From Nitrosotalea sp. (GTDB lineage: Archaea > Thermoproteota > Nitrososphaeria > Nitrososphaerales > Nitrosopumilaceae): DNA of 56,210 nucleotides. A model generated the notes under the pieces. The model made no database searches. It saw only the letters and a list, made by a program, of their open reading frames with translations, and was not told the origin of the DNA. Where the stretch lies: contig JANWLA010000013.1 of NCBI GenBank assembly GCA_025451075.1, positions 1-56,210 of the forward strand. The letters are read 5' to 3'. This document shows, in pieces, positions 49,242 to 56,210 of this stretch. Position numbers and translations under genes: made by a program. How positions within the stretch are numbered: position 1 is the stretch's first letter; each line of letters opens with the position of its first letter.

Positions 49242-49811
49242 ATGTCAGAATTAGAGTCCAAAGTAGAGGGAATTCTGGTAAAAGATCATGTCCTTGTATC
49301 TGACAAAGAGATGCAGCACAACTTGGAACTAAAAGGATTTGGAGAAATAATGAAAAAGAAATTTTTCCTCAAGCCGTTTGAATCATTATACTTGCTTTAT
49401 GTGGACAAACTCAAACTTTTCAAGGGAAATCATGAAATGGATTTTGATTCCCTTATGACTGAATGCATGAAGGTCAATCCTGATTCTTTTACTAAATTTC
49501 TCATATATCGAGACCTGAGAACCAAAGGATATGTGGCAAAGGATGGTTTTGGATTTGGTTCTGACTTTAGAGTTTACGAAAGAGGGCAATTTGGAGAAAA
49601 AGGCGCCAAGTATGTTGTATTTGGCATGACTGAGGGTAAGAGAGAAAAAATTGGTTTACTACAAAAACAAATCGAAGATATCACCACAATGGGAAAAGAG
49701 CCTGTACTTGCGGTAATTGAGCGACGCGGCGAGGTAATCTATTACAAAGTCTCTAAGATACAATTTCATCAAAATAAAGATCAGCCTGTATTTTCAAGTA
49801 TAGAATCTTAA
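49242..49811 (+). CDS. endA: tRNA-splicing endonuclease-like protein (EndA family), His of the triad not seen
   Basis: 189 aa with the EndA layout: an N-terminal domain (1-80) and a C-terminal nuclease domain with LIYRDLRTKGYVAKDGFGFGSDFRVYERG and EPVLAVIERRGEVIYYKV. Of the Tyr-His-Lys triad, Tyr112 (RVY) and Lys152 (GKEPVLAV) are visible, but the usual H-S-K-Y-L-V strand reads G121-A-K-Y-V-V, so the His is absent. It may be the structural subunit of a heteromeric enzyme, or use another base. The ATG at 49242 is favoured by TATA-like TATTATATTG about 26 nt upstream. Confidence 0.85.
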   Translation: MSELESKVEGILVKDHVLVSDKEMQHNLELKGFGEIMKKKFFLKPFESLYLLYVDKLKLFKGNHEMDFDSLMTECMKVNPDSFTKFLIYRDLRTKGYVAKDGFGFGSDFRVYERGQFGEKGAKYVVFGMTEGKREKIGLLQKQIEDITTMGKEPVLAVIERRGEVIYYKVSKIQFHQNKDQPVFSSIES

Positions 49812-49836
49812 ATACGATAAAACCGTTTTTTGTATT

Positions 49837-49998
49837 GTGGAGTTTAAGGAAATCTACTGCTTTAATTGCAAAAAAACACTAGGCAGGTACAATGACAAAT
49901 ATTTTACAGACCAAAAAATGGGCGAAATAATCAAGGCAAACCACTCTTCGCATGTTTACGAAGGACATGAAATTGTGGTCAAAAGAGTTACGGTATGA
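49837..49998 (+). CDS. 53-aa CxxC zinc-finger-like protein, paralogue of the Ehr-operon gene
   Basis: GTG-initiated short gene starting MEFKEIYCFNCKKTLGRYND, with later N-H-x3-H and E-G-H. It shares the Y-C-x2-C-K-K-x-L-G-R-Y-N-x-K-Y-F core and overall length with 35690-35845. It follows the EndA-like gene by 25 nt and may be cotranscribed. Likely binds one zinc through Cys/Cys/His/His. Function unknown. Confidence 0.72.
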   Translation: MEFKEIYCFNCKKTLGRYNDKYFTDQKMGEIIKANHSSHVYEGHEIVVKRVTV

Positions 49999-50030
49999 TT
50001 ACTCCACTAAATGTTTGAAATTAAACTGGA

Positions 50031-50522
50031 ATGTACATGAATTTTTTACGTATCAATCATAAGCAATCGTTTTATATCTATAACAATTTTCTACAACTTG
50101 TGAAGACTTCATTATTTTTACTTGGTTCTGTTATTCTAATTGGATTTGCACAATCTGCAATGGCTATGAATAGTGATATTTCACTAACCCCGCCTAAGAT
50201 GGTGGATGTATCTGGACAACCCGTTTCCAGCTTTCATGTTGGGCAGCAGATTGGTGTAGAATCTGCGCTTACAAACAATGGCCAAACTGATCAAAAGCTC
50301 ACCTATTTGGTCCAAGTAATTGATAGCAATGGAGGCACAGACTTTCTACAAGGATCTTCACTTCTTGGTAATGGTCTTCCTAGTAACCAAACAATTACAG
50401 AATCACAGGTCTGGATCCCAAAGAGCACTGGACAGTATACCATTGAAGTATTTGTCTGGAGTAGCTTGACTTCGGCAATTCCATTGACTGATGTATTGCA
50501 TGCTCAAGTCACTGTAACCTGA
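50031..50522 (+). CDS. Secreted hypothetical protein
   Basis: About 163 aa with a long N-terminal signal segment (VKTSLFLLGSVILIGFAQSAMA). The mature part is a single beta-sandwich-like domain: PPKMVDVSGQPVSSFHVGQQIGVESALTNNGQTDQKLTYLVQVID, ending IEVFVWSSLTSAIPLTDVLHAQVTV. This is the pattern of thaumarchaeal extracellular Ig/CARDB-like domains. No anchor. An ATG at 50037 would also serve. Confidence 0.68.
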   Translation: MYMNFLRINHKQSFYIYNNFLQLVKTSLFLLGSVILIGFAQSAMAMNSDISLTPPKMVDVSGQPVSSFHVGQQIGVESALTNNGQTDQKLTYLVQVIDSNGGTDFLQGSSLLGNGLPSNQTITESQVWIPKSTGQYTIEVFVWSSLTSAIPLTDVLHAQVTVT

Positions 50523-50633
50523 TCGAACCCTCAAGTTTGTACTGCCTTGCAGATTTTGAATTTAAGTCTTGGGTAGAAATTCATAGGACAAATTCTTCTC
50601 ATTCTTTAATTGTAATCAAAATTTTTGGAGTGT

Positions 50634-51242
50634 ATGCCTGATGAATCATGCAGAACCTGTGGCGGAGAATTACGAAATCACGTGTTGTGTTCCGAGTGTA
50701 GAAAATCTACTCAAAAGAAATGTATCGCGTGCAATCATGTTACTCTACTACAACCTCATCAATACTGCATGAAAAATTCCTTGTCACATCAAAGGAAATC
50801 GCTTGCTCCAGTAATTCATAATACATCTCACAAAACTAGGCAAAATTCATTTCATTTCTCCGTTCTGGCTCTTGGCATTGCTGGATTCTTCATTCTAGGA
50901 CTAGCTGTTACATCATATCTTGGGGTCACTCCGGGCGTGACTGATGAAGCCCAGGCTACTAATTCTAGCGATATGGGAAAGATTCCTGTTTTTTCGATTG
51001 CAAACGGAACGTCATATGGTAACTGTCTTGCTTATGGTAGCGGCGAGTCCCTGACAGTGACGTGTCCTACCGATAATGGGTCTGCATACACTGGAATTCT
51101 GAACATGCCACAGGATCTGAAAAAAGACTTTTCTGATTCTGTATTTTCAATTCGTGGAGTATCAGTAATGGAAAACCCTAATGGTTCTGTAACGTTGCAG
51201 TACCATCTCAAGCAATATGTTACAAATTCTTTTGGGAACTAA
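50634..51242 (+). CDS. Membrane protein with N-terminal zinc-ribbon pair
   Basis: About 202 aa. Cytoplasmic N-terminus with CRTCGGELRNHVLCSEC and CIACNH (double zinc-ribbon-like), a single transmembrane helix (FSVLALGIAGFFILGLAVTSYLGV) and an external domain of about 110 residues with two Cys (GNCLAYG, LTVTCPTD) that could form a disulfide. Such ribbon-plus-anchor proteins are common in archaea, with unknown roles. Start at 50634 chosen as the first ATG before the ribbon; an ATG-like start at 50625 adds three residues. Confidence 0.68.
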   Translation: MPDESCRTCGGELRNHVLCSECRKSTQKKCIACNHVTLLQPHQYCMKNSLSHQRKSLAPVIHNTSHKTRQNSFHFSVLALGIAGFFILGLAVTSYLGVTPGVTDEAQATNSSDMGKIPVFSIANGTSYGNCLAYGSGESLTVTCPTDNGSAYTGILNMPQDLKKDFSDSVFSIRGVSVMENPNGSVTLQYHLKQYVTNSFGN

Positions 51243-51264
51243 TTCTGACTGGTAAATTAAAAAG

Positions 51265-51340
51265 TGCTCCCGCCGGGATTTGAACCCGGGATCACTGCCT
51301 TGAGAGGGCAGTATGCTTAGCCGGACTACACCACAGGAGC
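51265..51340 (-). tRNA. tRNA-Glu (CTC)
   Basis: 76-nt cloverleaf on the minus strand. Acceptor GCTCCTG/CGGGAGC (one T-G pair), anticodon stem CTGCC/GGCAG with loop CTCTCAA giving anticodon CTC, T-arm CCCGGGTTCAAATCCCGG, discriminator A, no CCA. D-arm GTGTAGTCCGGCTAAGCAT is typical for archaeal tRNA-Glu. Confidence 0.94.
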
Positions 51341-51449
51341 TTAGCTAAGCCATCAAGAATAGCAATTTAAAGGAACGTTTTGCGTTTGAATGGATTTGTA
51401 AATTTTAACAGCTTTGATACTTTATAGCAAATATTCAAATGAATTTCTC

Positions 51450-52334
51450 ATGGATGTAAAACAGATTCCTGATTTACTTTCACTTTCTGATTTTCCTGTT
51501 GGTTTTGGAGGCTGTAGAAATGATGGAACCCACTTTGAATGCTGCGAGTATGACGTTATAGTAATGGATGAGCAATCCGGAGAATCAATTCACAAAATAG
51601 CAGATGATCTTATCAGGATACGTCATTATTCTATTGATGATTCTAGCAGTGACCTTTTGTATCATCTGCAGGATATGAGCATCATCAGTGACAACCAGTG
51701 GAAGCTCAGGATGCTATTATCAAAAATTAAAGAAAAAAAAGAACAGATCACAATGTCATATGCCAGAAGCTGTCTTGTTGATGCAGGAATTCTTGCCAAC
51801 AAGGCAAAAGATTTTCTTAAAACACAAAATCCTTTTGCGGGAATCTGGATAAAATGCGCATCATACTCTTTGGCAGATGCCATATTCTGTCTTAATCTTA
51901 AGAGGCCCAGTCCAACTCACATGATGGAAATAATGCGAGACATGAAAACAGATAAGGTGAACCAAAAGTTTTCTATAATACATCAAATTCTTGGAATTGA
52001 AAGGTCGTCGACATCACTGCTTTCAAGGATGGTAAAGTCAACTATTGGATTTTCTGACATGACCGAGAATAATGGAAATTCTGAAATTATCCAAAAGAAA
52101 TACGAGTATTTCATAGAGAACTTGCTTCTCTCAGATTGCTACTTTTATCTTGGATACGTAAATCGAAACAATGTGCTTAAAATCAAGAACCAAATCCACA
52201 AAAACCCTGAATTTATCCACGTGCTAAAAGTTGGGCTTGATATAGAAAATGATCCTATGGTAATTGATAACCAAGCTACAACATTGATACAATCTATAAA
52301 CCAAATACTTGGGGATATGAAGACTCAGCCATAG
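51450..52334 (+). CDS. Conserved hypothetical protein (294 aa)
   Basis: Soluble; no family recognised with confidence. N-terminal part FPVGFGGCRNDGTHFECCEYDVIVMDEQSG has the look of a nucleotidyltransferase-like strand-loop (G-G ... D-V-I-V), then a helical region (SYARSCLVDAGILANKAKDFLKTQNPFAGIWIKCASYSLADAIFCL) that could be HEPN-like. This MNT-HEPN comparison is speculative. The ATG at 51450 is chosen because TATA-like CTTTATAGC stands about 26 nt upstream. Confidence 0.65.
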   Translation: MDVKQIPDLLSLSDFPVGFGGCRNDGTHFECCEYDVIVMDEQSGESIHKIADDLIRIRHYSIDDSSSDLLYHLQDMSIISDNQWKLRMLLSKIKEKKEQITMSYARSCLVDAGILANKAKDFLKTQNPFAGIWIKCASYSLADAIFCLNLKRPSPTHMMEIMRDMKTDKVNQKFSIIHQILGIERSSTSLLSRMVKSTIGFSDMTENNGNSEIIQKKYEYFIENLLLSDCYFYLGYVNRNNVLKIKNQIHKNPEFIHVLKVGLDIENDPMVIDNQATTLIQSINQILGDMKTQP

Positions 52335-52397
52335 GATAGGAATGCTTGACTAGGATATTTCGATAACTTTTAAAACCCTGTGTGGGATCTCCCAAGT

Positions 52398-52538
52398 ATG
52401 ACCGATGCAGCATGTGGATGCGATTCATCCGCTGAAAATAGCACAGAATGCGATTGTGAAATGCAGGGCTCATGTCTTTGTGACGGTAATTGTACTTGCA
52501 AAGCATCAGTATGCAAAGAACACGTAGCATCATTCTGA
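52398..52538 (+). CDS. 46-aa cysteine-rich metallothionein-like protein
   Basis: Short gene starting MTDAACGCDSSAENSTECDC, with 9 Cys in 46 residues arranged as four C-x-C pairs (CGC, CDC, CLC, CTC) plus Cys39. C-x-C clusters of this density are the hallmark of metallothioneins that hold Zn/Cd/Cu in thiolate clusters; no known subfamily is recognised. A T-rich terminator follows directly. It is convergent with a small gene whose N-terminus also has C-x-C. Confidence 0.65.
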   Translation: MTDAACGCDSSAENSTECDCEMQGSCLCDGNCTCKASVCKEHVASF

Positions 52539-52554
52539 TATAGGTTTTAGAACC

Positions 52555-52573
52555 TTTTTTTCTTTTATTTTTT
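52555..52573 (+). terminator. T-rich transcription terminator
   Basis: 16 T in 19 nt, right after the metallothionein-like stop and before the end of the convergent small gene. Archaeal RNA polymerase terminates on such oligo-T tracts without needing a hairpin. Confidence 0.6.
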
Positions 52574-52586
52574 AAAACTGGATATC

Positions 52587-52757
52587 TTACTTTTCGTTCT
52601 CGTCTTTTATGCCCCATGTTTTAACAAGCTCTTTTTGGAACTTGTCTACTTGTTTTTCATTGAGGGCCTCTCCACAATTCTTGTGTGTCGGAACTACGAC
52701 CATGCCGTCTAGCTTAAAGTCTACTTCATACATATGGACTTTTTCACATTCGCACAT
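52587..52757 (-). CDS. 56-aa small protein with N-terminal CxC
   Basis: Starts MCECEKVHMYEVDFKLDGMV and continues with VPTHKNCGEALNEKQVDKFQKELVKTWG. Three Cys and two His near the N-terminal half could bind a metal; the rest is a charged helix. Unknown family. It is convergent with the cysteine-rich gene at 52398 and shares its C-x-C feature, so a common metal theme is possible but unproven. Confidence 0.6.
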   Translation of the reverse strand: MCECEKVHMYEVDFKLDGMVVVPTHKNCGEALNEKQVDKFQKELVKTWGIKDENEK

Positions 52758-52851
52758 GCTCGGAATAAAATGAATCCACTATATTTGCTTATTTGAAAGG
52801 AACTCCAGTACTTTTGAAAGATTTAACTAGATCATTTTTTCTAGCAAATAT

Positions 52852-54474
52852 ATGCGAAAGTACACCGTATTCGTGATTTTTGCATTTTTGCTAATTGTAC
52901 CTGTTGCTTTACAGTCTGCACACGCTACTTCTGGTTCTGATTCCTGGTATCCTGGAAAAGGGCTCAAACAAGGCGATTATTTTAGCTATAACGTATGTTG
53001 GACAGACTGGCATAACTGCGCTCCATTTCAGATGAATTTCTGGGTTAAAAATGAGACAAGTGATGGAAGTGGATGGAATGTTGTGTTTATGGCAGTTGAC
53101 GGTTCAATCATACAAAAAGGAATAATGACAATTGGAAAGATAACTCCAGACCCGACATCTTTTGATCCTAATATTTCTGATTATACCGGAGTGTATAGAA
53201 GCACAGTATCTTGGCTAGATTCCTTTGCAACAAAAGATACTCCAAAAACTTTCAACGTTCCAGCATGGGGCAGAACTGGTTCAGTAGGTGGACAGTCTGT
53301 TGGCCCTGTAGATCATGAAAAAGTTACAGTGGGAGCTGGCACATTTGATACGTATGTTTTGGGATGGCACAAAGGTGTTGATAATAAAATTTGGGTAGAT
53401 TCCAGTGTTCCATTTCCTGTAAAAGCTTATGTCTATGTGGATGTGACTACCGGAGCACCTCCTCCTGACTATACTCTGGAATTATTAAAAATGGGAAATA
53501 GCCCAACAGAACCTGATGTATTGAAAACATCATCTACTAACGCTGTCATTACAAGTGCTCTATGTGAGACACCCAACATGGAACAAGATTCAGTTCACCA
53601 AGTTATTACAACAGATTCAAGTTCAATGGTTGTGGATTATAGATACAGTCCATCTAATCCACACAATGGCTGTCCAATAGAATTCAGATTGTCCTTTGAA
53701 CAAAACTTTGACCAAAGTCAAAAATTCAGTAATTTACAATATGATATCTTCATAGTTGATAATAATGATCAAAAGTTGTACTCTCTTGCTCAAGACAAGG
53801 GCAGAACATCCTTGTTTGCACCAGTTGGAGATGATGATAACACATTTGTCATGAAAGGAACTACTCCTGTAACTCATTTTGTTATAGCTGCCTTGGGTAC
53901 TGGACCTGAAGGATCTCTTCCAGATACTACTGCTGCTGGACTAGTCCGAGTTGATGTCAAGACACAGGACGCTTTTGGCACTCCAGTTACTACTGGACAG
54001 ACAAACCAAACATCTACTGGAAACAATTCTACAATGAATAATCCCGGAAATGGCACATCCATGAATGGTACCATACCAATGCAAGTTTCAATTAGCATTC
54101 CACAAGGCTCAACAGACACCAATGGTGTAACATATGACAAAAAAGATGTATCCATAATGCCTGGCACTACAATTACCTGGACAAATAATGATGACAAGCC
54201 TCATACCATAACCAGTGGCTCAGCTCAAGGAGGCCCTGATGGCAAGTTTGACAGTGGATTGATACAGGCAGGACAAACATTCTCTCATACATTTACTGAT
54301 GCAGGCTCGTACACTTACTTTGATCAGCCCAGTCCTTGGTTAGCAGGTTCTGTGACTGTAAGTGCTGCAGTACCAGAATTCCCATTGAGTTCACTGATGA
54401 TAATGGCAATCGTAGTTGGACTGGGAGTTTTATTTGTCAGAATAAATTCTAGGTTATCAAATACTAGACTGTAA
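52852..54474 (+). CDS. Anchored surface protein with degenerate plastocyanin domain and PEF-type C-terminus
   Basis: 540 aa. Signal peptide at 1-25 (VIFAFLLIVPVALQSAHA), a large extracellular domain (30-370), a Thr/Asn-rich linker with many N-x-T sites, a plastocyanin-like domain (about 410-503) and a C-terminal VPEFPLSSLMIMAIVVGLGVLFV helix with basic end, like archaeal PEF/PEFG sorting signals. In the plastocyanin domain the first His is kept (KPHTI), but the Cys and second His are replaced (FDQPSPWLAG in place of YCSIHPWM), so type 1 copper binding is unlikely. Confidence 0.8.
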   Translation: MRKYTVFVIFAFLLIVPVALQSAHATSGSDSWYPGKGLKQGDYFSYNVCWTDWHNCAPFQMNFWVKNETSDGSGWNVVFMAVDGSIIQKGIMTIGKITPDPTSFDPNISDYTGVYRSTVSWLDSFATKDTPKTFNVPAWGRTGSVGGQSVGPVDHEKVTVGAGTFDTYVLGWHKGVDNKIWVDSSVPFPVKAYVYVDVTTGAPPPDYTLELLKMGNSPTEPDVLKTSSTNAVITSALCETPNMEQDSVHQVITTDSSSMVVDYRYSPSNPHNGCPIEFRLSFEQNFDQSQKFSNLQYDIFIVDNNDQKLYSLAQDKGRTSLFAPVGDDDNTFVMKGTTPVTHFVIAALGTGPEGSLPDTTAAGLVRVDVKTQDAFGTPVTTGQTNQTSTGNNSTMNNPGNGTSMNGTIPMQVSISIPQGSTDTNGVTYDKKDVSIMPGTTITWTNNDDKPHTITSGSAQGGPDGKFDSGLIQAGQTFSHTFTDAGSYTYFDQPSPWLAGSVTVSAAVPEFPLSSLMIMAIVVGLGVLFVRINSRLSNTRL

Positions 54475-54491
54475 AAAAACTAGTTGAAACA

Positions 54492-55175
54492 ATGCCCAAC
54501 ATAAGAATAGTAGCTATTTTTGCTGTCATTGTAATTGCTGCAGTAGCAGGTATTGCATGGCCATTTCTTGCAAACATGAAACATGATTTTCTGCTACAGC
54601 CTGTACAGGCAAGTCAATGGACTATGGGAAAAGGATCAGAGTATAATCCTGAAATGGTATATCAGGTTTCTTTTAACCAGACAAAATTTTCTGCTGACAT
54701 GAAATTTCTTCCAGCCTCTGGGGGAGCACAACAACTCCTAGTCAAGATAAATCCAAGTGACGGTGGAAAAGAGATAGACCAGACTGTACCAATTGGATTA
54801 GTTTATGATTTTGTAAATACATCAAACGAATCAAAATCATACTTTGATATCTTGAACCAATCTATATTTTCAATGAGGGACTATGCAACTGAGGCCAAGT
54901 ATCTTGCAAAAGATGCAGAATGGGGTGACCTGTACATTGGTGCAAATCAAGAAAAACTCAAGGTAACTGATTCTGGAAAAATGTCATTTCAGTTTGGTTC
55001 TGCAAATGCGTATCTTTTATCATACAGAATAGGTGCTAATATCAATAAAATCTGGATAGTTGATAACTTGCCGCTTCCTGTAAAAGCTGAAATTTACGAT
55101 CCAGATGGAAATCTTCAATACACTTACGAACTGGTTTCGCTCAAAGCCCCGTCTACTCCAGGCTTTACCTCGTAG
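54492..55175 (+). CDS. Membrane-anchored extracellular protein, partial paralogue of upstream gene
   Basis: 227 aa. N-terminal uncleaved or cleavable helix (IVAIFAVIVIAAVAGIAWPFL). The remainder is extracellular and beta-rich. The ending KIWIVDNLPLPVKAEIYDPDGNLQYTYELVSL matches KIWVDSSVPFPVKAYVYVDVTTG and YTLELLKMG of the upstream 540-aa protein, so the two share a domain and probably arose by duplication. The 17-nt gap suggests cotranscription. Its end overlaps the convergent gene by 52 nt. Confidence 0.7.
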   Translation: MPNIRIVAIFAVIVIAAVAGIAWPFLANMKHDFLLQPVQASQWTMGKGSEYNPEMVYQVSFNQTKFSADMKFLPASGGAQQLLVKINPSDGGKEIDQTVPIGLVYDFVNTSNESKSYFDILNQSIFSMRDYATEAKYLAKDAEWGDLYIGANQEKLKVTDSGKMSFQFGSANAYLLSYRIGANINKIWIVDNLPLPVKAEIYDPDGNLQYTYELVSLKAPSTPGFTS

Positions 55176-55630
55176 CAATTCTCAAACAACCAGTCACAGA
55201 AATTTTTGATATTGTCACTTATCTTGCCCCATACGTGCAAGGAAGATGGCAAGACATCTAGTCTATAGTTTTGATCAATTACTCGCACTCCTTCTTTTCC
55301 TTCATACATGTATGCGTCTTGAATCTGGACGTTTCCTAATACTTCGGTAGCTTTTGATTTTATTGTATCGCGTGGTATGGGAAATGATTTAGTATTTCTC
55401 TGGAACACAAATCCCATGTTTTCTGTTCCATAAGACTCGTAATCTTCGATTTTTCCTCTTTCTGGAAAGTTGAGTGAAATTTTGATGTTGTATTTTTTTC
55501 CAACACTTGATGCAATTTCGTTTATTGTAGTAAATGCAAGGCCTGGACTCTCTTTTAAGAGAAATCTGATCTGAGGGTTGTTTGATTTTAGTTCTTGCTG
55601 TAGTCTTGAAGATATCTGGGAGAAACTCAT
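55124..55630 (-). CDS. Conserved hypothetical protein (168 aa)
   Basis: Starts MSFSQISSRLQQELKSNNPQ; ends with VDGALSETSS. Mixed alpha/beta: a helix, KKYNIKISLNFPERGKIEDYESYG, a middle with VQIQDAYMYEGKEGVRVIDQNYRLDVLPSSLHVWG, and a Cys-containing helix (NIKNFCDWLFENCYEVKPG). No family recognised. An in-frame start at 55642 would add four residues. The last 52 nt overlap the convergent surface-protein gene, so one of the two ends carries a double-coding segment. Confidence 0.62.
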   Translation of the reverse strand: MSFSQISSRLQQELKSNNPQIRFLLKESPGLAFTTINEIASSVGKKYNIKISLNFPERGKIEDYESYGTENMGFVFQRNTKSFPIPRDTIKSKATEVLGNVQIQDAYMYEGKEGVRVIDQNYRLDVLPSSLHVWGKISDNIKNFCDWLFENCYEVKPGVDGALSETSS

Positions 55631-55819
55631 GTTTATGACCAAGAAAATTTCTCATATATGCATTAGGTTTTGTTTAATTGTAACTATTCTTTAAATCAAG
55701 AAAAATTCTCCAAATTTTGGATTGTAGTCAACAGGACACAAAGTTATTTTTCAGTAGAACCTTTTGATTTAGCACCCACGGTGCAAAGTATATCTGATTG
55801 TTGACTAATGATAAAGTAG

Positions 55820-56020
55820 ATGAATTATCGTAAGTTTAGAAACGCTTGGAAGGCTTCATTGGGAATAGGTATGGCTTTTCTGATTGCGGGAGTCTGGTTA
55901 TTTGGAAATTCTTCAGTGGGAACACATGAAGAAAAATTTGGAGTTATTCTTATGGCATATAGTGGAATATTTCTAGGAATAGCATTTACTATCTACGTTA
56001 CATTAAAAGCGAATGAATAA
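55820..56020 (+). CDS. Small two-helix membrane protein
   Basis: 66 aa: short basic N-terminus (MNYRKFRNAWK), helix 1 (ASLGIGMAFLIAGVWLFG), a loop with EEKFG, helix 2 (VILMAYSGIFLGIAFTIYVTL). No known family. The upstream gap of about 180 nt holds a GCACC-CAC-GGTGC inverted repeat at 55772-55784 and no further gene. Confidence 0.62.
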   Translation: MNYRKFRNAWKASLGIGMAFLIAGVWLFGNSSVGTHEEKFGVILMAYSGIFLGIAFTIYVTLKANE

Positions 56021-56085
56021 TAAAAAAGATGTAACTCTATTTTATAGGGAAATTCTTTTAATTGTACACGCTTTGAGTACAATTC

Positions 56086-56210
56086 ATGCTTCCAATGGAT
56101 AACGACGGCGCACCACATGACGAATATTCAGAGCGAGCAACAAGTGTTGAAGATTACAAAGTAACCTGTATCCAATTTATCAAAGATATCAGTGGAGACT
56201 ATCTTGCATG
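56086..56210 (+). CDS. Start of a gene cut by the window edge
   Basis: Open frame from ATG 56086 to the end of the window, beginning MLPMDNDGAPHDEYSERATS and continuing VEDYKVTCIQFIKDISGDYLA. TATA-like CTTTTAAT stands about 30 nt upstream. Too short to identify; acidic N-terminus. Confidence 0.55.
   Translation, partial: MLPMDNDGAPHDEYSERATSVEDYKVTCIQFIKDISGDYLA

Noticed and set aside
51450-52334. MNT-HEPN toxin-antitoxin type fusion
   Set aside because: The GS-x-DxD signature of nucleotidyltransferases and the RxxxxH motif of HEPN are not visible; left as hypothetical.
1-56210. CRISPR arrays, insertion sequences, integrases
   Set aside because: No regularly spaced identical repeats, transposase motifs or intact integrase genes were seen; only the small tRNA-Gly scar hints at mobile DNA.

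Overview
The window is 56 kb of an AT-rich archaeal chromosome. It most likely comes from an ammonia-oxidising thaumarchaeon (Nitrososphaerota, Nitrosopumilus/Nitrosotalea-like). The basis is an archaeal exosome superoperon (SBDS, Rrp4, Rrp41, Rrp42, L37Ae, Pcc1, prefoldin beta), an archaeal Rpo3-L18e-L13-S9 operon, Nob1, an XPF-type nuclease, tRNA genes without encoded CCA, TATA boxes about 25-27 nt upstream of start codons (leaderless genes), several cupredoxins, and many small proteins typical of this phylum. The lineage is inferred from gene content; no 16S rRNA or amoA gene is present.

Layout. 1-7.8 kb: housekeeping genes (leuD end, a sugar nucleotidyltransferase, the Rpo3 ribosomal operon on the minus strand, and the exosome/KEOPS/prefoldin operon on the plus strand). 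7.9-11.2 kb: a large secreted modular protein, a candidate 59-nt structured RNA and a secreted pentapeptide-repeat protein. 11.2-26.8 kb: a stress island with five CBS-domain genes (one fused to what looks like a ribosome-hibernation HPF domain), three UspA genes, a P1B ATPase, PPK2, an orphan ABC ATPase, a cupredoxin, an FMN split-barrel protein and an Nramp-related transporter. 28.1-35.8 kb: a six-gene membrane complex related to group 4 hydrogenase and complex I, with all four [NiFe]-binding cysteines replaced (an Ehr-type complex), plus a 51-aa zinc-finger-like gene. 36-44.6 kb: alpha/beta hydrolase, Nob1-NAD kinase, rhodanese, 7Fe ferredoxin, processive glycosyltransferase, a coiled-coil protein and MsrB. 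44.9-47.5 kb: a winged-helix/AAA ATPase/small-protein module. 47.5-48.2 kb: a degraded hicBA toxin-antitoxin module between tRNA-Gly and a decayed copy of that tRNA's 3' end. 48.2-56.2 kb: L10e, an EndA-like protein, tRNA-Glu, a metallothionein-like peptide and surface proteins.

The main result is an operator shared across the stress island. A palindrome, ATTATCA-N4-TGATAAT (arms of varying quality), lies 38-41 nt upstream of thirteen start codons on both strands between 11.1 and 25.0 kb. It sits just upstream of the TATA box in each case. A fourteenth copy lies about one helical turn farther from its promoter. The fixed geometry, the divergent promoters that carry one copy per gene, and the absence of recognisable copies elsewhere in the window suggest one regulator controlling ribosome hibernation, Usp/CBS sensing, metal export and surface copper protein genes together.

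Other points: the Ehr-type complex has its own promoter palindrome; hicA is broken by an amber codon; a DUF6328-like membrane gene is frameshifted in an A5 tract; and several genes of 35-56 codons (zinc-finger, metallothionein-like, acidic helical) are easily missed by automatic annotation.
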